Shown: piece after piece, positions 1 to 12,463 of the stretch
Position numbering within the stretch: position 1 is the first letter of the stretch
Layout of the letters: every line of letters begins with the position of its first letter
NCBI GenBank assembly: GCA_002224055.1
Contig: AZLU01000031.1
Span: 1 to 64,000 of the forward strand
Source of the DNA: Pezizomycotina sp. ARF18
Taxonomy: Eukaryota; Ascomycota
DNA: 64,000 nucleotides
Direction of reading: 5' to 3'
Made by a program: the position numbers and the translations under genes
Notes under the pieces: model-generated
Database searches by the model: none
What the model was told of the DNA's origin: nothing
The model's input: the letters and a program-made list of their open reading frames with translations, nothing else

Positions 1-1874
1 GTGACTTTCTATGCATCGTTGGCTTATGCTTTTTGACTTCCACTCCCTCTTTAAGATAAAATCTACGCGCGGAGTTCTCATGGGTTCTGTTTGGTACCTA
101 TCAGAACATCGCTATATAACTCTTGTGTCTTCCGAAATCTACTGTTGGTATTCTCAAAAAAGGCGCGATATTGCTTAGAATATGTTGTAGCTCATACTTT
201 AATTAAGTATGAAACAGGTAGTAAAACCTTTCGCTCTGAGGTCTTCGGTGTGATCCGCCGGCTACTTCATTTAAAAATTAGAAAGGTCAGAACATGATCT
301 TCATGTAATGGATTGCAGGATTTAGGAGGTTATATTTCAATATCCGATCTTGGATACATCAAAGTGGTTGGCCATGTCTCAATATTAGCCCAAGTGTATG
401 GTGGATTGCCTGCATCTTTCAATCTCGTATAGAAATACGGCATAGATACATGCGGTTTTTTGATGTCAAATGCTGTTCTTAATTTAACTTATTTACGTGG
501 TTTGTGATTCTATCATTAAGGCATCTAACCCGAAGGTTACCAGTGTTTAAAATTTTTGTACAAAGCTTCACGGCTGTCTTTCATTATAAGTAAATTTTGT
601 GCGGGTCTTGATGATCTTTACTGGCTGTTCTTCTACATACATATTAGGTTATCGGTGTGGGTAAATTCCAGAGCGATTTGACGGTGTAAATTTTACGCAT
701 ATAGTCGGCCCTTGCTTTCCTAACGATAGAGACTCTGGACGCAAATGGCGTGAGAAAAGAGAATTTAAAATAATCATCCTGGGCTTCTTACTACGTAATT
801 ACTTACCGGTGCTATCCGCGATTTAAAACTGTGAGACCTACGTAAAACTTTTACTTTATCTGCCCTGGCGGTAACTTTTCATATTTGGTACCCTATACTG
901 GTATTGACAAATAATCATTTCTGTAATTTTCCCATATTCTAGGACGAGTCTATGAGTCTCCAGTGAGGTTAGTGCTTATCACTGGATATATTCGTAGCTA
1001 CGTTGGTGTCTTCTTTGATAAAATATGATTGGTGAGATAATATTATTTTTAGTTAAGAGGGAAGTATTGTTTGTTAAAAGGGCTTCGGCCTAGAAGATCT
1101 TGAAAATTGAAAGAAAGAAGATTTTTTTTAGAGAAGGTTGGTGGGTATCTGTGAGATAAATGGCACCTAAGTAGTTAGCCCACTAAACAACGGCTAAACT
1201 CCCTTTCTCTCTATTTTTTTTGACCTTATCTTGGCAAACCAGCTCCTCAGCTGAGCTATGTCAAATAATACAAGGCCCAAAGATTATTCACCCTACTCGC
1301 TAGCAAGATAGAAGAGTCATCTGAAATCAATGATAACGCGGGTCGCACAAAACAAAAGGGAAGGGAGATCTGAAAGTATTCTATTGGATTGCCTTATTTT
1401 CACAGGCTTATATATTCTTTTGTTCGGACGCAATGTTCATACAAATCGCTAAACGTAAATCGAAGGAAGGACAACGGCACGGTACGAGTAATCCGTAGAA
1501 CATGCATCCTCTATTCCCCAATATCGCAAACCTGAGACCTCCCAAAGGCCGCGGCTGCTCGTTCGCCGCTGCACTACCGCAGTCATTTCCCATCTAAACC
1601 TCCCTCTCCAGCGCTCTAAATTTTCACACTTAACTACCGACCCGCTTCATTCCCTCAGCACGTCAAAAATCCAAAGGCGGCAATTACGTGATCATTAACG
1701 TACTATCAAAAACCTCATCTCTTATCTACATCTTCCAGATTGTTCTTACGCAAGTGCCAATGTGAAATAACCCGACGAGAGAAACGTCTTAGACGTAGTA
1801 ACGGTTGTGCTCTGCTATCCAGCGTTTCTCGATGGAGCCCTTATATTTGGTGCTTCGTACCGATCGAAGCCCTG
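1..1874. other. Gene-poor stretch, nothing recognised
   Basis: AT-rich sequence with many stops in all frames. The only open frame of note is a 61-codon minus-strand ORF at 1408-1593, whose composition gives no clear coding signal. No splice-connected exons, RNA gene or repeat family could be recognised. Confidence 0.4.
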
Positions 1875-1994
1875 TTAGTTGGCGTGGGAGTGTAAGTAGA
1901 CGCCTAGTGGAAGTTTGAAGGCGTCGGGGGTCGTCGCGGAGGAAGAGCATGACGTAGAGACCGCGGGGAGGAGTGGTGTTGCTGTCGTTGTCAT
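1875..1994 (-). CDS. Possible small ORF or first exon (39 aa)
   Basis: A short ATG-to-stop frame that is Thr/Ser/Pro-rich at its N-terminus and then reads AFKLPLGVYLHSHAN. It lies in a locally GC-richer patch (about 1870-2000) that stands out from its AT-rich surroundings, which is the main reason to list it. An ATTTATAC motif sits about 15 nt upstream, too close to be a standard TATA box for this start. I do not recognise the product, and it may be the first exon of something larger or chance. Confidence 0.15.
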   Translation of the reverse strand: MTTTATPLLPAVSTSCSSSATTPDAFKLPLGVYLHSHAN

Positions 1995-2440
1995 CGCTTC
2001 GAGGAATACCCGGTATAAATACTTGTTGCTAGGTGTTTTGTGTGCTTGGGCGATTAAGACCCTTTGAGTGTTGTAAAAGAGGGGTAAGGGGCGCGCGGGT
2101 GAGGAGGATTTTATAGAAAACTGTTTAGACGCGCGCTAAAGATTTTAGGATTCACCGTTGTTGCACGTCATGACACGCTCCAGCCGCTGTTGAACAGCTT
2201 TGATGACCAACTCCGCAAATTGGATTGACTTTGTCGCGGTAGAGGGCATAAAAATGGACTATGGAAGGCGCTTACTATTCAAATTTTCGATGCTTACGTG
2301 CGGAAGTGGTGATATAAACAAAACTATAATTTGGAGCTATATACAGATATGAAGAGCTAAGAGAATAAAAGTGTTTAGATCAAGGGTATTTCAGAGGTAG
2401 CTTCATATTTCCGTCGACTCATTCTCCCCGTCCCGTTTCA

Positions 2441-3383
2441 CTATGTAATATGCAAGAAATCGCTTCTAAAATTTTTAGCTTCGCTGGTTTCTAGATCTCT
2501 TTCTCCCTCGTGATCCACTCCATGAACGGCTTCCTCGGCGCTTAGGGCTCCTACGGGAAAGCGTGTCGTGGTGTGCGTAGAAGTTTTTCCGCGTCCGAAC
2601 TCGACGTGGCACTGCTCTTCCGCGCTGTAACCGAAGAATGTACACTGCCAGTGGATTTCCTCTGGCAAGATGCGCTACTAGTTAGTAAAAATTATCCAAG
2701 TTTCATATACAAGATCATCGTTTGAATTTGCTTACTGCTTTCGCGGTGTCTAGGCTTGACTTTCGCAGGTTGTCCGGGAGCGATCGGCGCGGCACCTTTC
2801 GCGAACGGAGTTGGCGGAGTATCCGGCGAGACCGCGAATGGCGGCGGTGACAGACCGGTCATTTCTGTCTAAAATTACACAAGACTCTAATCATCAGCAA
2901 ACACTCATTGATTCATGCCTCTTAGCATCTTGATCTAGGTCCATGTATCCTTACGTATTCTCTCGCTTCTGCGCTCTCACTGCCTCCGAGGCATTCTGGG
3001 CGTTCGCGGCGCTACTACCACCGCTTCTTCTCCGGTAGCACACCGAGCCAGTCTAGTCCGTCACGAACCAACGAGCTAGCCACGCAAACACCATACTTCT
3101 GACGGCCGCGTAGAGTGCTGTTATCTCGAGTACGGCGATAATGTAGGCGACGGTATCCAGGTATTAGTAGTAGGTCGTTGTACATCCGCCGGATCGGTGA
3201 TAAGAAGACGTCGTAGGATAGGTGGTAATTTGAGGAGGTAGATCAGTACAATCCGGAGGAAGAGAGCGATGTTTGCTTGATTAGAAACGAGAAGGTCTAT
3301 GATTGAGATGAGAAGGTAGAGGAGCGTGATGTATGCTACGACTGGGGTGACTGTGAAGGTACGACCCAGATTACTCGAGCCAT
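2441..3383 (-). CDS. Putative spliced membrane protein, function unknown
   Basis: I do not recognise the family. A likely start is the ATG at 3383-3381 (MARVIW). Two hydrophobic stretches follow: one around YITLLYLLISIIDLLV with a second half ending near LLKLPP, then one around VAYIIAVLEITALYAAV. The exon ends at a GTAAGG donor (intron 2954-2865, CAG acceptor). Exon 2 is Pro-rich (SPPPFAVSPDTPPTPF). A second intron (2735-2675, GTAAGC donor, TACTAAC branch point, TAG acceptor) leads to a hydrophilic C-terminal exon (LPEEIHWQCTFFGYSAEEQ...) ending at 2441. Two or three one-base frame jumps are needed inside the first exon, and the last exon does not join in phase. The splice signals and the consistent direction support a real gene. 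The exact structure is uncertain. Confidence 0.45.
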
Positions 3384-3797
3384 GGCGATAGATAGAAACT
3401 GAGGGAAGCAAAATTGTTCTAATTAAAAGGAAGGTAGAAGGAATAGAGACATCTCTTATACTGATAGTCTACACTTGTCCTTAGTCGTCCTTCGCTTAGA
3501 ATTCATTCTTATTTTTGATTTTCTCCGTGAAAAAAAAAAAAAAAGGTCAGAATATTCCGGCGGCTTCAAGCAAACAATTAAAAGAAAAATACTATAAAAG
3601 CTGCCCGTCGCTCCCTTCTACTACGAAATAACGAAATTACCTCCTCTTCCTCTACAATCAAGGTACAAAGAGAAAAAAAAGGAACAAACCGCTAATCGAA
3701 GAACCCTCTTCTATCTCGACCTTTATTCTTATCTTTCTTCCTCTCCTCTTTTCACATTGCAACACATTCAATCCATCAAGCAAATTCACAAGCTGCC

Positions 3798-4523
3798 ATG
3801 CCGTCTTTCAAAGATACTCTCTTCAACCTCCGCACCTTCTTCCCGTCGGCCTCGTTCACCTTTTCGCGTACTACGACATCACCATCTCCGCCGTCGCCGA
3901 AGGGCTAGTTAAGCGTGCCATCCGTAACGTCAACCTCATTGTCAACAATGCCTACGATAACCTCTCCGAAATGAACTGGCCACTCATCCTCGCCGCCGTC
4001 GCCTTTATCCAGCTGCAGATCATCTTCTACGTCGTCACCGCGGACCTCCGCTCCGCATCGCGTCTTCCACCCTCTACTCCATTGAAGGGGTCAAACAGAA
4101 ATCCATCGCATCTATCAGGCTATCAAAGAAGCGTTCATCCGTACTCTCACCTGCAAGAAACACAGCCACGTCGGGCTCAAGGAGAAGAAAGAAGACACGG
4201 AACACGGATTCACCGGCGAACAAAGCGTTTCTTCACTGCACACCATGATGGCATCTCTAGAACGTGACGCTGTGGCGCACATCAAGATCGACGGCATCGC
4301 GTACGAGATTAGGCTCCAGGATACCACGGAGAAGGTCAAATTCGAGGATGCGAGTAGTGATAGCGGATTGGGTGGTACTACCGTTGCGAGGAGGACGAGG
4401 AGGAGGAGGAAGATGAGACACCGGATACCGATGAGGACCTCGAGTCTGATGATAGCAGGACTTGGTCTGATATTGAGGATTTTTATGGGGATAAGGTTGA
4501 GGAGGAGATTTACGGGGAGTAGA
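3798..4523 (+). CDS. Putative membrane-anchored protein with acidic tail, function unknown
   Basis: The start is the ATG at 3798 (MPSFKDTLFNLRTFF), preceded by a long pyrimidine- and A-rich leader typical of fungal genes. The frame then jumps to one reading HLFAYYDITISAVAEGLVKR and NVNLIVNNAYDNLSEMNWP. A hydrophobic segment follows (LILAAVAFIQLQIIFYVVTA, likely one membrane span). Further on are a basic region (KKHSHVGLKEKKEDTEHGF), a segment reading HIKIDGIAYEIRLQDTTEKV, and a strongly acidic tail (EEDEEEEEDETPDTDEDLE) ending in DKVEEEIYGE and a TAG at 4521-4523. Total length is about 240 residues. Three or four one-base frame changes separate the pieces, but the direction and order are consistent. 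I do not recognise the family. An anchored protein with an acidic cytosolic tail is an inference. Confidence 0.5.
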
Positions 4524-5085
4524 GGAATCACTCTCTATTTCAAGAAGAATCAGGAAACAGCCGCTTGGAATATAAATGGAAAATGGACAACTACACTTAT
4601 ACCCAAAAATGGAAAAGAGAAAAGAGCAAGGGAAGGAAATTTTTAGCTATGTATTTCTTTACAAGACCTAATAGGTATATTTTTATCACTACTGCATGGC
4701 TGAGGGCTGTTAGGCATTCAGAGGATGAGGATGGGGATGATGCAATGCTTTTCGTTGTTATTATTATCAGATATCATTTGTATTACTTCATTGGTTGCCT
4801 TGCAATAGTCCTTGATCGTGTACTTTGTTTTCGTCAGCAGTTTCTTCACAAATAAAATGTCACTTCTTTAACATTTTCTGAAAAATCATTCTCCTTGTCA
4901 AAATGCTAAGCCGACCAAGTCTTATATCACACAGATGAACAATCCAACATCAGGATTTCTTTTTTATATAAACATTATTATTATATTATTCATCCTTTCA
5001 ATGGCTAAAAACACTGTCGTCTAATATACAAACATAAAACAACAACATCTACGCTGGAATCAATGCGCTTTTAGCTTTTTCTAAG

Positions 5086-5121
5086 TTTTTTTTTTTTATT
5101 TTCTATTTTTTTTTTTTTTTT
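5086..5121. repeat. Poly-T tract pair
   Basis: Two runs of 12-16 T separated by a short ATTTTCTA spacer, lying just beyond the 3' end of the hevein-type gene. Low-complexity sequence, possibly part of its 3' region. Confidence 0.8.
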
Positions 5122-5154
5122 GATCCTTCCATCCATCTACCAACTCTTCTCACA

Positions 5155-5592
5155 CTACTTCAACTCCACCCGCTCCTCCGACTCTCCTTCCCATCTTCTA
5201 TCAACCACTCCACTCGCCTCTGAAACCAACCACCATCTCCCCAAAAACCCCCTAAAGCAGCTACCGTACTTCTCCTGACACCCACCAGCACAGTACTCCA
5301 CGCTATTCCCGCACCAGCCGTGGATACGCAGCACGGCGCACCATTTCCAGCGGGCACACATAACCTTTAGCTCCACCGCACGAGAGGTCGGCGAAATAGC
5401 ACGCGTGCGCCGATTTCTTCGCGGGAGCGTGGTGTACGGCGTGAACAGGTTGTGCGTGTCTGACATTGTGAGGTGCGTGGGTTGAGGCGTTGGTTGTGCG
5501 GAGACTATGGTGGGTACGGCGAGGGTTAGGACGATGAGGAGGGCGTCGAGGATGGTGGTTTTGGGGGAGGTTGAGGATTTTGTGGTGGACAT
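5155..5592 (-). CDS. Secreted hevein-type chitin-binding protein (one CBM18 domain)
   Basis: The chosen start (5592) opens MSTTKSSTSPKTTILDALL, followed by a hydrophobic core and an ALA-like cleavage region ending VSAQ: a good signal peptide. A linker is followed at about 5381-5257 by a hevein/CBM18 module with all eight cysteines in canonical order: CGG, VCP, adjacent CC, GWCG, YC, GCQ and YGSC, including the GWCG and GCQ signatures. Hevein modules bind chitin oligomers. In fungi such small secreted proteins can shield wall chitin or mask it from hosts. The domain is split by two compensating one-base frame changes, one near 5450 before the domain and one between the CC pair and GWCG (near 5313), so as written the protein does not read through cleanly. 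Length is about 145 residues. An upstream in-frame ATG at 5691 would bury the signal peptide and is less likely. Confidence 0.75.
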   Translation of the reverse strand: MSTTKSSTSPKTTILDALLIVLTLAVPTIVSAQPTPQPTHLTMSDTHNLFTPYTTLPRRNRRTRAISPTSRAVELKVMCARWKWCAVLRIHGWCGNSVEYCAGGCQEKYGSCFRGFLGRWWLVSEASGVVDRRWEGESEERVELK

Positions 5593-8500
5593 TTGGTGGG
5601 TTTTAGATGATATGAAAGGCGTAGGTGGGACGTTTTTTGAATATACGGATTGAAGATGAAAGCTTTTTAAATAATACGGATTGAAAGACAAATTTCTTTT
5701 CCTGAAAGTGATAGAAATATAACGACGCTATGCAGATTAGACGAGCGGGATGAAATGTAGACTTTTGGTGTGGGGCCTCCAGGGCTGGTAGTAGTATGCT
5801 TAACTTTTTGTAATATGCTTTTTTGATTTTTCTGGGTTGTGGGGAAGTGAGCTCTTCTTTATATAGACAATGATTGCGAAGTTGCGAGTACTTACCCTGT
5901 CCCTTTCTTTACCATCTTCTTTTCTTTTACAATAAGGAGGTGTCCGTGAATAAAGGAACATTGCATTGTCTGGTAGATGGAAATACCTATAATTAATTGT
6001 TGAACCGCTCCAGGAGTATAGGGGCGGGGAGATAGAAGGGGCTGCCACCCTTAGGCAGGTCATCATGACACCACACTACGAATGATTGATGTTGTGCGAA
6101 GAAGGAAGATAAGGATTCTAGGAGAAATTCGAATAACGGTGCATGCGTGTATGCAGGGTGAAAGCGGCAGATGTCAGAGGCACATTACCCGATGCGCTAG
6201 TTGGCTGCTGTATCGATCGTATTGGGCTTAGATCGTACATGCTGCTGAGTCGGTTCTAGAAGGGGTCGGCATTCGTTAAATCACGTTGGATATGACGGAA
6301 GACTTAAGCAATATGGGCCAGAGTGTTCTTTGGAGAGTTCTTTTATTCTGTCACTCTTTGATAGCCCTTTGTCGCTTCATCTTTAACAGAAAGCCTCTTC
6401 GATTTGGCTTGTACTTGTGCATTCCCTCCCCACGGTCTGACAAGGAGTTCTTGAGTAAAAGAAGCTAATATTTAGAATACCTATGACGCTCAGAGGATCT
6501 TTCGTTCTGCCTTATGCAAGGTTAACTAAAAATAGAGGAACTCGAGACCTAACGTCCAGGAGAAAGAAGGCAACTATCATCGCTACGCGAAATCGTCATT
6601 GCTATTCTGGAAACTCGGCTTTTCTTTGTCCTAGAATTCTTTGTTTGCCGGAAACGCAGATGGGGGGAAGACAAAGGAGTTTGAATAAAGGAAACGTTGA
6701 AGAGCGGGCAATGTGGTTTAACACGGATGGTTAATTTCCCTTCTGGGTGTCTACGTGTGTAACGATAAATGAGCGAGCTCCTCTTTTTTTTTTTTTTTTT
6801 TTTACGAGCGTAAGAAAAGAAAATACAGAAGAAAATTTTGCGTTATTTATTTTTTTTTTTTTTTATCAAAAACCCTTCTCAAACAATCAACTAAGGAATA
6901 CCGCGTCTAATAAGTTTACTGTACCGGGAATCGGTCATTATTTTAAAGCATCGTTGATAATTTGGCTATGTGGACGGACGTCAAACAGTTAGAATACGGC
7001 GCGAGAGCTTTGTAAAAGGTCTTTCAATTAGTCAACTTCACGTCAAATATATTTATCAGCAGTTAACGCCGGAAAAAGACGACCATTTCACCCACAGTAA
7101 TATATGAAAACACAACGGGAGATAAAGCACTAGAGCTAACGTCCATAAAGCTCTACGCTATCTTCATTATCCAACCGATAAAATTGTTGAGTTACGCTTG
7201 GACCTGGCTAGTGCGATTCGTAGATCCACACACGTCGAGTCTCAGGACGGTATCAAACCACTCAGTTACTTTATGAGTGTAAGTCGTAGCGGTGCCCAGA
7301 GTTTGCAGCGGATATATATACAGCATCTACGAGTACCCACATAGCTGAATAATGTGCTGAGCGAGCGTGTTATATTGATAGTATTTGCAAGGAAGCATTA
7401 AAACTCCTCGATAACAGCTCATCTTGAGAAAGTGCCATCACTATTCGGAGAGTGGAAAGCATTAGGCCATAGTGGCAGACGATACAGCGAACACTTATTT
7501 TTTGCCGATTGTATACCATACGAAAACAATCGAGGCTCATACCGGGGATCTCCGTACAAGAATCTAAGAACAACATACAACGTCTATACGTAGACATCCA
7601 GTTGATAAGATTTTCCCACGTTCGTGCTGGAATCACGGTGATTGGATAACGTCGTACAGAAATCAAAAGAAGGCGATAGCAACTACTCTTTCTTATCCAA
7701 TTGATATATCTAGCGTAAATCATAAAGTTTAGATTAGACGTCAGTAAGTGTGGTGTTCGGATGTTCTGTAATCTTTCACTACGCGATGAGGTAACAGGAG
7801 ATATTGATCAAAAGACAGGACCTGAACTCACTATCAACGTCCACGTGAAAGCATATTTTGAGTTCTTGAGCACTCCGTTTTCTAACTCGAAGCTGCAAAG
7901 GAATACCATCGATTCATACCAGTGCAAACCCGTGCAAAACTAGTGGAGCTCATACGCACACCAGTGACTCGGAAGACGATCAAGCACCAGCAAACAGTTG
8001 TCTCGAAGCCAGACAAGCAAACAGGGCAAAATGGAGGTTTTCAAACCCTGGGTTGTCATATAGCACTAACAGAAGCCTACCATAAGAGGTTCTCAGGTTC
8101 GTCTCGCCGAAAGCCATACCGTAGCAATAACAGCTGGTTTGAAATGGGACCAACTCCAGCAGATGTGATAACTAGGGCCAAACCTATGGCGTCCAGATTT
8201 TGCCGTGGCATAGTTTTGAACGACCGATACTTCACCGAAGCGACCAAATATTGTTGACTAACCCCCTCAATTCATATTACTCGTTTAAGAAATAATAGCC
8301 ACTTCACGTGTAGAAGCAATGGGTCCAAACTATTAGAATCAGAGTCTTGAATGCGCATACTCAGTTAGCAAGACAATAAGATCTCCAAAAAATATATTTC
8401 CAGTAGTTGATGTTCATGCTGTTTAAGCCGCCGAACGCATACTCCCAATCAATGAATGGCTTTTACGAAAGCTCGGGGATAGTTTCCCAACCACGAACAT

Positions 8501-11171
8501 AAATCCTACGCAGAAAAATCATTTGGTAACAGGAAGGAGGATAATCTCAATCTCTAGAGAAGGGTACTGTCGTTGTGCAGAGTGCCCACACCCAAAATGA
8601 CGGTCGTATATATAAAGGGACCTTCTCCACCTAGCTAGTTCTTAGTTTAGGAGATTCATTCCATTTTCCATCCATCATAGTGGTAGTTGCTTTTCATAGC
8701 GACTGCATCACACTACGACAGTACACCATACGCACCCCGACACGCTCATCGAGCGCCGTTGCACACGAGGCGATACTATCGTGAAGCTTTAACTGCAATG
8801 AAGTCCATCGATGGAGCAGGTATCATGCCGGCACAATGAAGCTTTGTAATCGATTTCCGAGCGGTCCAGATTATACAAGTTGCTAAACGAAGACTGCTTA
8901 ATTGTAGATATGACATTTCGAGCGCCGTACTTTCGACACCAAACCCGAGCTACAATGTGTGAATTCGCCCCAGCGAACAACTTCTATGGTGTGGAAAAAG
9001 CCATTTGACCGGCCAAATAAGCCATGGCTCGGATAGATGGTGCAGTCAATAGGGTTCCAGTTTCTGCGACGTCGCGATACTGCTAGATATATTTTTATCA
9101 ACCAAGGAAAGAACCCAATCAATAGATATCGAGATTTACAGGGATAATATTAATTCCTTCGATCAATTCTACTATGGTGATGAACATGCCCAACAACATA
9201 AGATGCCAGAACAATAGAAACGTAAGAGGAATGAATTGTTAAGGACACAAATGATACTGACAAAGACTTCTTCTTCAATAAATAAATAAATAAACCATAC
9301 ATTAATAGTAAAACCTTCAAGAAATTCGCTGCCATATAGTGGGTGATTTCAAAATTATCCATATAAAGAGATTTCCAACTTAGAGCGTGAGCCAACAATA
9401 GTGTAATCAGATAAAAGTAAGCCCCTTCCCCCCAAGGCGTCTGACCCGTTTACATCTACTCAGTAGCTCCGTTTCCCGAAAGCTACAGAATATAATTGTA
9501 ACGATTTTATTGATGCAACTCTTTACTGGCACAACATGACGAAGAGCAGTATTTTTACGCCGCGGTCGCAACAAAGATTCCCTTGTATTTTTGGTTCATA
9601 GAGCGTAATTACTCGATCCCGATTTACAATCCAAGGCGAGTCAATCGAGCGGAACGAAACAACAGTAAACAGTCGAGTATTCCAAAACTCAAAAACAGGC
9701 AAAGCAGCAGCTAAGAAGCGTATACTCGGAGTCACATTAGCTATAGGATGCGAATTAACGCGTACGATAATTTAGCTACATCATAGTATTACATGTCCAT
9801 GAATGCACTATCAGTTCATTCTATACGGAAATCGGTCCTCTTTTGAGGCTAAAAGCGCTAGGTCTTGAATTGGACTACGTGCGATTGGCCGATTTGATGG
9901 TCGACAAGAGGTAATGAGAGGTGGTATTGTACGCATTACACCAGACTATTAGGAATAAAAAACTTAATCGATACACTGCTCATCTCCAAGTATATATCTA
10001 TTTTGATGTAAAGCGAACGCATAGAGAGAACATGACTAGTCCGAGAGGTCGTGAATAGGCTGTATTAGTGCGGTGCTAGAGTCATTTTGAACCGGCATGC
10101 TTCTCCCTACCATACATTGACAGGTTGTGAAGAATTCCAACGCACAACATAATCTCAAGGCAATGTCTCGCAATCCTTCGCTTCACGACACCTCCGGAAG
10201 TTAGAAATATAGGCGCAGTGACCAGTGCACCAGTCGCAAATCCTTTTTACAAGATCTGAGCCGCAGAAGCAGCAAGCCACATTATTAAGGAGAGATCGCG
10301 CTACATACTATTCCTTCTGATGCACCGAAACAGGGAATTACTCGACTTCTTCTCTCATTCTTTGACTTATCTGAGCCAACTAGAAAATTGTCTACAGATC
10401 ACTTCGAATATTTTCTCGATGGCTTCAATAGAAATAATTTGGAGGCTTTTTTGTTCTCATCTATCGTAATGGTACAATATTTTGATTCAAACGCGCTAGA
10501 ATCATATATTTCGTTTCTCTTCAAAGATTCTGTATATATACAAATTATGATCGAGGAGAACCCCAAGACACTGAAACCAGCTGGAGATTGCAGGAGAAGA
10601 GTGAATGATAGAGAATTAGCACGATACCATAATAGCATAGTTAGTCTTATAGAGCGTGCCGTATGCTTTAGGATACTAAAAATGCTATTAAGAGCAGACT
10701 GAGAAAATGCGACATTTTAAACCAGTGAAACAAACTTTACCAAATTTGTTTCAAATCTTATTAGTGCAGTATTTATAGTAAACCGTGGCACTTGCGGAAG
10801 CCAAGGAATGGATCCCAAGCACTACTAGTCACGTTCAATCCTTGTTGACAGCTCATTATGAAAGTTGGTCTATGATAATTTCGATTTTGTTTTAATGCAT
10901 AAAACCCTTTTCTTTCATTGATCCCGTTAGAAGACAATGTTTTTTTCCTTGAAGAGCTTCTGACGAAAGACGTTTCATAAAAAGTGAGAGAACGGCCGCT
11001 TTCTCTATTTTTCTTGCAGCAAAAGACATCTAACGACCTATTCGATAATCCATTTAGCAAATCATGAACCGATGCTCTCCTAAATCGAACAAAATTTAGC
11101 TCCAAAGCGTCAAAGTCTTTCCACCACAGTGCTGTGTTTTCAATCCTAGCAAACCTCCACAAGCAGAAATA
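5593..11171. other. Long gene-poor stretch
   Basis: No recognised gene. It holds T-runs (6783-6803, 6849-6863) and several unremarkable ORFs (7370-7723 minus, 7922-8257 plus, 8789-9122 minus in two frames, 10773-11162 minus). An open frame of about 136 codons runs from about 10295 to 10702 on the plus strand (contains LSTDHFEYFLDGFN). None shows a domain I recognise. The stretch may contain transposon remnants too decayed to identify by eye. Confidence 0.35.
8606..8617 (+). promoter_or_regulatory. Promoter-like TATA box without a clear gene
   Basis: A strong TATATATAAA-type motif is followed about 40-60 nt later by a pyrimidine-rich CATTCCATTTTCCATCCATC stretch, as at many fungal transcription starts. 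Downstream only a 13-codon ATG frame and unrecognised ORFs follow, so this is an orphan signal. Confidence 0.25.
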
Positions 11172-11339
11172 ATGAGATATGTATCTCTCGAAGTAACCGA
11201 ATTCGAAACGTTCATTATAAAGTTCAGCTACTTTACCCTTGCGTTTTCCCTGGCCTTATGGCTTTATTCTGCGTGGAAATATATACCCTTGCTAGCACAA
11301 AAGCTTAAGGTAGAGAATACGAATTCAAAGCAATCATAG
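11172..11339 (+). CDS. Small putative one-pass membrane protein (55 aa)
   Basis: A complete ATG-to-TAG frame too short for usual ORF cut-offs. It has an acidic N-terminus (MRYVSLEVTEFE), a strongly hydrophobic central segment of about 20 residues (IIKFSYFTLAFSLALWLYSA) and a basic, hydrophilic C-terminus (AQKLKVENTNSKQS). The layout is that of a single membrane span with a positively charged tail. I recognise no family. It could be a chance ORF, since AT-rich DNA readily encodes hydrophobic runs, or the first exon of a longer gene. Confidence 0.25.
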   Translation: MRYVSLEVTEFETFIIKFSYFTLAFSLALWLYSAWKYIPLLAQKLKVENTNSKQS

Positions 11340-12427
11340 TGTCCCAGAGCTGTTCCAGAGCCTCCACGGTTTGCGCATGCTTCGTTGCCAGCCTATCCAT
11401 AATGACGAGATTAAAAGCGTATCATCCATCGCCAATGTTTTCCGATTTGCCTCTTCTATAACCTTCGCCAACCGGAACTCACGTTTAATGTCTTAGTAAA
11501 CGAGATACAAGCCCAAAGCAATTTTTATACACAAGTACCCAGCTACCAACCTTCGAATTCTTTTCCTTTCTGGCATTACATTTCAATATAGCCTCTAGCT
11601 TTTACTCTTGGCGTCAAACCTTAAAGTCCTAATCTTCCAAACTGTCAAACCAATGATTAGCATGATACCTGGCCTATGCTCTTCAGACAATTTAGGGAAA
11701 TGTCACTCTCCGGGTTCTGTCTCTGGATGAATGATTGTTAGACGACTTACTCGGTTATGTTCTTCCCGAGCTCCGAGAACAGGCCGGTGGTATGTCTTAA
11801 ATATCGGGATGAGCACTGCGTGCTCTACACTTGTAACTGTTATTATTTCAACGAATTTTAGGCATTGATACACGGCAGTCCTTAGAATAGCTCAGGGATC
11901 CCCCAATCTACTTTGTTTGCGCTATTGGCCGCCCTCAAATGCTGAAAATAGATACAAGAGGGAGAATAAAAAGCTGTGTTCACTTTTCGCACATGATTAA
12001 CCGATTGCCATTAACAATTCCGGAATAACTACTTAGTATTTGGTATTACTTGGTGGAGAGTTCCATCTTACGAAAGGCTATATTGCATACCTAATCACAC
12101 AACGGCTAGTTTCAAAGTTTCAAAAATATATACCTGTTCAGAGAAAGTAAAGCGTGAGCACACAGGGTATGTGTAGAGTACTGCGATTAAATTAAAGAAC
12201 CGAACAAAACTTGCATCAAGAGCTTTTTTATAGACACCGAGAGCTTAGACCTCAATAGTGAAGAATTCTAGGAACGCAAGACGGTTGTAGCCCGGTTCTA
12301 TCAGCAATGCTGCTTTCCGAAGCGATCGAGGAAATTGCCCGTTGTCCACCACAAACCGCCATCCAGGTCCGACCACCAAAAATCACGACTTTGACAATTT
12401 TTCAATAATAGTGAGCTAGTAGGTACA
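11340..12427. other. Unassigned stretch
   Basis: No open frame of note and no recognised repeat before the satellite at 12428. Stops are dense in all frames. Confidence 0.4.
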
Positions 12428-12432
12428 TTTTA

Positions 12433-12463
<31 letters not shown>

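Noticed and set aside
8789-9122. A transposase fragment
   Set aside because: No DDE/DDD spacing or known transposase motif could be read on either strand.
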